From the NCBI RefSeq assembly GCF_019704555.1, contig NZ_AP024745.1, positions 8,006,501 through 8,070,500 of the forward strand: a stretch of 64,000 bases of DNA, given 5' to 3'. Positions within the stretch are counted from its first letter, which is position 1. Every line of letters starts with the position of its first letter. The stretch is from Actinoplanes sp. L3-i22. GTDB lineage: Bacteria; Actinomycetota; Actinomycetes; Mycobacteriales; Micromonosporaceae. The notes beneath the pieces were generated by a model that was given only the letters and a program-made list of their open reading frames with translations, made no database searches and had not been told where the DNA came from. The position numbers and the translations under genes are program-made. Positions 61,811 through 64,000 of this stretch are shown here, in pieces.

Positions 61811-62348
61811 GCCGGCGAGCCCTCCTGGCGGCCAGTTCGTCGCCCGCGGCGGGTTCCTCGGGCAGCTCGTTCACCGGCTGCGGCGCGGCCGGCTCGGCGG
61901 GCAGATGCGACAGCGAGCCCTGGATCTCCTTGAACGCGCCGCCGATCGCGATGCCGAACACGCCCTGGCCGCCCTGGAGCAGATCGACGACCTCCTCCGG
62001 GGAGCGACACTCGTAGACCGTGGTGCCGTCCGAGATCAGCGTGATCCCGGCCAGGTCCTCCACCCCGTGCGAGCGCAGCGTGTCGATCGCCCGGCGGATG
62101 TTCTGCAGCGAGACCCCGGCGTCCAGCAGACGCTTGACCACCTTGAGAACGACCAGGTCCCGGAAGGAGTAGAGGCGGGACGTGCCGGACCCGGAAGCGT
62201 CCCGCACGCTCGGCACCACCAGCGTGGTGCGCGCCCAGTAGTCGAGTTGGCGGTAGCTGATGCCGACCGCCTGGCAGGCCGTCACCCCGCGATAGCCGAC
62301 CGAGCCGTCCTCGCCGACGAGTGGGCCTTCAAGAGGCTGCTCGTGCAC
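61800..62348 (-). CDS. MerR-family regulator (conserved actinobacterial cluster)
   Basis: This 182-residue protein starts at GTG 62348, preceded by GGGGAGGT. The MerR HTH is visible in VGYRGVTACQAVGISYRQLDYWARTTLVVPSVRDASG, then RLYSFRDLVVLKVVKRLLDAGVSLQNIRRAIDTLRSHG. The C-terminal part carries ITLISDGTTVYECRSPEEVVDLL and an acidic/Pro/Ala tail. This protein is regularly found beside the bifunctional nuclease and FtsR genes in actinobacteria. Its role is not settled. A UvrA-like gene follows with overlap. Confidence 0.9.
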   Translation of the reverse strand: MHEQPLEGPLVGEDGSVGYRGVTACQAVGISYRQLDYWARTTLVVPSVRDASGSGTSRLYSFRDLVVLKVVKRLLDAGVSLQNIRRAIDTLRSHGVEDLAGITLISDGTTVYECRSPEEVVDLLQGGQGVFGIAIGGAFKEIQGSLSHLPAEPAAPQPVNELPEEPAAGDELAARRARRRAG

Positions 62349-62605
62349 GCGACTACCTCCCCGCTGCCCGTGATCTATGGATCTGGGCGGTGCCGGTTCA
62401 CCTGGACTTCACGAGCGTATATCTCAGTCGCGGGTGAAACATGGAGGTAACCGCACGACACGCCGCGTTCGGACGAGCGACACGCCGACACGCCGTTACT
62501 CTCCGGCGCGTCGGGGGGTTTTCCGTCTCTTCCCGGCGTTTCCGGCAGCGACACGGCCAGAAACATCAACCGTTTCCGGCCGCGGCCGACCGGCGCCAGG
62601 CGGCG
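62349..62605. other. Intergenic region, no gene seen
   Basis: This 257-bp gap lies between the MerR gene and the bifunctional nuclease gene. Short open frames exist on both strands, but none has a ribosome site or a family-like sequence. It probably holds the MerR promoter. CGACACGCCG repeats weakly near 62456-62490. Confidence 0.5.
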
Positions 62606-63070
62606 TCAGCCGGCGAAATCCTCCGGCCGCACCTGGTCCAGGAACTCGCGGAACTTCTCGACCTCGTCCTCCTGCTCGTCCGGGATGACGATGCCGGCCT
62701 CGGTGAGCACCTGATCGGCGCACCGGATCGGCGCACCCACCCGCAGCGCGAGGGCGATCGAGTCACTCGGCCGCGCGGAGACCCGCAGGTTGTCCCCGAT
62801 CAGCAGATCCGCGTAGAAGACGTTGTCCTTCAGCTCCGTGATCTCCACGGCTTTCAGCGGCTGCTGCAACGCCGCCAGGATGTCCCGCAGCAGATCATGG
62901 GTAAGCGGCCGAGCCGGCTTCACACCCTGCTGCTCGTAGGCGATCGCGGTCGCCTCCACCGCACCGATCCAGATCGGCAGATACCGGTCGCCGTCGACCT
63001 CTCGCAGCAACACGATCGGCTGGTTACTGGGCAGCTCCACCCGGACCCCGACCACGCTCAGCTCGCGCAC
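62606..63070 (-). CDS. Bifunctional nuclease family (BFN) protein
   Basis: This 154-residue protein starts at GTG 63070 after GGAGGCGGC. It has the BFN domain: MRELSVVGVRVELPSNQPIVLL, LPIWIGAVEATAIAYEQQGV, RPLTHDLLRDILAAL, VFYADLLI and ARPSDSIALALRVGAPI. An acidic tail (IPDEQEDEVEKFREFLDQVRPEDF) is typical of the actinobacterial form. Plant and bacterial members have been reported to have DNase/RNase activity; its cellular task in actinobacteria is uncertain. It lies between the two MerR genes in the conserved order. Confidence 0.92.
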   Translation of the reverse strand: MRELSVVGVRVELPSNQPIVLLREVDGDRYLPIWIGAVEATAIAYEQQGVKPARPLTHDLLRDILAALQQPLKAVEITELKDNVFYADLLIGDNLRVSARPSDSIALALRVGAPIRCADQVLTEAGIVIPDEQEDEVEKFREFLDQVRPEDFAG

Positions 63071-63195
63071 CGCCGCCTCCGTGTTCGTTGTTGTCGCCGC
63101 CCCCAGACGGCCCGCCCCTTACCCTGCACGGTACACGCACTCCAAGCCGATCCGCCCCGCGCGGGACACCCCGCACAGGGTAGGCCGACACCGGG

Positions 63196-63936
63196 TCAAC
63201 GACCCAGTTCGCCGCGCAATCCGGTGCGCACCAGCGCCGCGTGCAGCCGCTGCGACAGAGCCTGCAGCTCACGGGCGGTGTCGGTGGCCCGGGCCCGGGC
63301 CGCCGGGTCCTGCTGGCGCACCATCGGCGCCAGCAACTGGGTGAACAGGCCGACCTCACGGTCCGACGAGTTCTTGAACGCGCGCAGATGACGCACCTCG
63401 AGACCGAACTGGGTGAGACCCACCACGGCTTCGACGATGATCACCGCGTCCGGGTCGTACCACCCCGGCGGGCGCGCCACGACCAGGCCGATCTGCTCCA
63501 GCTCGGCCAGCAGCGCCTCGTCGATCCCGGTCCGCTCGACCAGATCGTCCTTGGGGATGCGGGCATCGGCCGGATCGGCCGCCCGCTGCGTGCCGACCGC
63601 CACCAGCGTCGGCCGCTGCGGGACCACCGGCTCCTGCTCCATCCGGTCCAGCTGCTCCCGGATCACCCGCAGCGGCAGGTACTGATCCCGCTGGGCGGTC
63701 AGCACGAAACGCAGCCGGGCGACGTCGTTCCAGGAGTACTTGCGGTACCCGGAGGCGGTGCGTTGCGGGTCGACCAGACCCTCCGCCTCCAGGAACCGCA
63801 ACTTCGAGATCGTGGTGTCGGGGAACTCCGAACGCAGATGGGCCAGCACCTCCCCGATGCTCATCAGCGCACTCTCGCGCCCGCCCTGGGGGCGCGAAGC
63901 CCCCGGGTCGCGTGCGGCCGCCCCCGACGGGTTCAC
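63196..63936 (-). CDS. ftsR: MerR-type regulator FtsR
   Basis: This 246-residue protein begins at GTG 63936, overlapping the stop of the FHA gene (GTGA). An alternative ATG lies at codon 25 (MSIGEVLAHL). The MerR HTH reads LMSIGEVLAHLRSEFPDTTISKLRFLEAEGLVDPQRTASGYRKYSWNDVARLRFVL. The central part has DLVERTGIDEALLAELEQIGLV, and the C-part is helical. It corresponds to FtsR, which in corynebacteria activates ftsZ. The gene order FHA protein - ftsR - BFN protein supports the assignment. Confidence 0.88.
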   Translation of the reverse strand: MNPSGAAARDPGASRPQGGRESALMSIGEVLAHLRSEFPDTTISKLRFLEAEGLVDPQRTASGYRKYSWNDVARLRFVLTAQRDQYLPLRVIREQLDRMEQEPVVPQRPTLVAVGTQRAADPADARIPKDDLVERTGIDEALLAELEQIGLVVARPPGWYDPDAVIIVEAVVGLTQFGLEVRHLRAFKNSSDREVGLFTQLLAPMVRQQDPAARARATDTARELQALSQRLHAALVRTGLRGELGR

Positions 63937-64000
63937 GCCCGGCCGCCCTCGCCCTCCGGCCGCGGGCCGGCGATGAACACCAGACGGAACTTGCCGATCT
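63933..64000 (-). CDS. garA: FHA-domain protein (GarA type), C-terminal fragment
   Basis: The right edge cuts this gene. The reverse strand gives IGKFRLVFIAGPRPEGEGGR-A-stop. This is the usual C-terminal end of GarA/OdhI-type FHA proteins after the last beta strand (IGKFRLVF). The stop TGA at 63933-63935 overlaps the GTG of ftsR. GarA controls 2-oxoglutarate metabolism when unphosphorylated in mycobacteria. The call rests on 21 residues and on gene order. Confidence 0.7.
   Translation of the reverse strand, partial: IGKFRLVFIAGPRPEGEGGRA

Noticed and set aside
62349..62605. Small genes in the MerR-BFN gap
   Set aside because: The short frames on both strands lack ribosome sites, codon bias and any recognisable sequence.

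Overview
The window is very GC-rich actinomycete DNA, most like a Micromonosporaceae (Actinoplanes-type) chromosome. Evidence: frequent GTG/TTG starts, mostly TGA stops, many ATGA/GTGA/TGATG start-stop overlaps, and at the right end the actinobacterial order FHA protein (GarA type) - FtsR (MerR) - bifunctional nuclease - second MerR. The left edge cuts murJ. No rRNA, tRNA, CRISPR array, insertion sequence or prophage was seen. The placement is inference from gene content, not from a marker comparison.

Layout. 0-3 kb: 5' end of murJ, an isochorismatase-fold hydrolase, a VOC protein, a lipoprotein-type intradiol dioxygenase, then a repeat-rich gap. 3-9 kb: one 1,995-residue exported surface protein of DUF11/DUF7507-like modules. 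9-13 kb: a minus-strand operon (unknown protein - MoxR ATPase - metallopeptidase/VWA protein), the last gene broken by one in-frame TAG. 13-20 kb: an orphan EccC-like ATPase fused to a DinB-like domain, a glycosyltransferase, DUF1203 and DUF2203 proteins, a small HTH protein and a PAS-GAF-GGDEF cyclase. 20-27 kb: a tightly overlapped five-gene operon SWIM - unknown - VWA - MoxR(YehL type) - DUF5682, related in content to E. coli yehLMPQ. 27-39 kb: flavin monooxygenase, GIDE-like membrane protein, arylamine N-acetyltransferase, DUF6282 hydrolase, zinc-ribbon protein, methyltransferase, DoxX, GH27 galactosidase, a type 2 ileS with an unusual GAHH motif, lipoprotein, truncated haemoglobin.

39-52 kb: a DUF6493-like protein, a TetR-controlled ABC exporter with two clear operators, a nucleoside-diphosphate-kinase-like/ClpS-like fusion, an HNH-like protein, a divergent MFS/MarR pair, a two-component system, an APH-type kinase, an esterase and a GtrA protein. 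52-62 kb: a STAND-type NTPase with an inactive trypsin-like domain and TPRs, asnB with a striking structured leader, an HTH regulator with an MFS exporter broken by an in-frame TAA, and a UvrA-like (DrrC type) protein. 62-64 kb: the conserved MerR / bifunctional nuclease / ftsR / garA block.

Four things stand out. (1) The 5' leader of asnB carries two long interleaved complementary pairs plus a hairpin that buries the ribosome binding site, which looks like an undescribed cis-regulatory RNA. (2) Three unrelated genes hold in-frame arrays of a 33-bp repeat with a GGAAA core, read in different frames and orientations, so the repeat is conserved as DNA and not as protein. (3) Several genes have short tandem duplications spanning or abutting their stop codons. 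(4) Several unusual fusions or dead-domain proteins are present: EccC-DinB, NDPK-ClpS and pseudo-protease-STAND-TPR.
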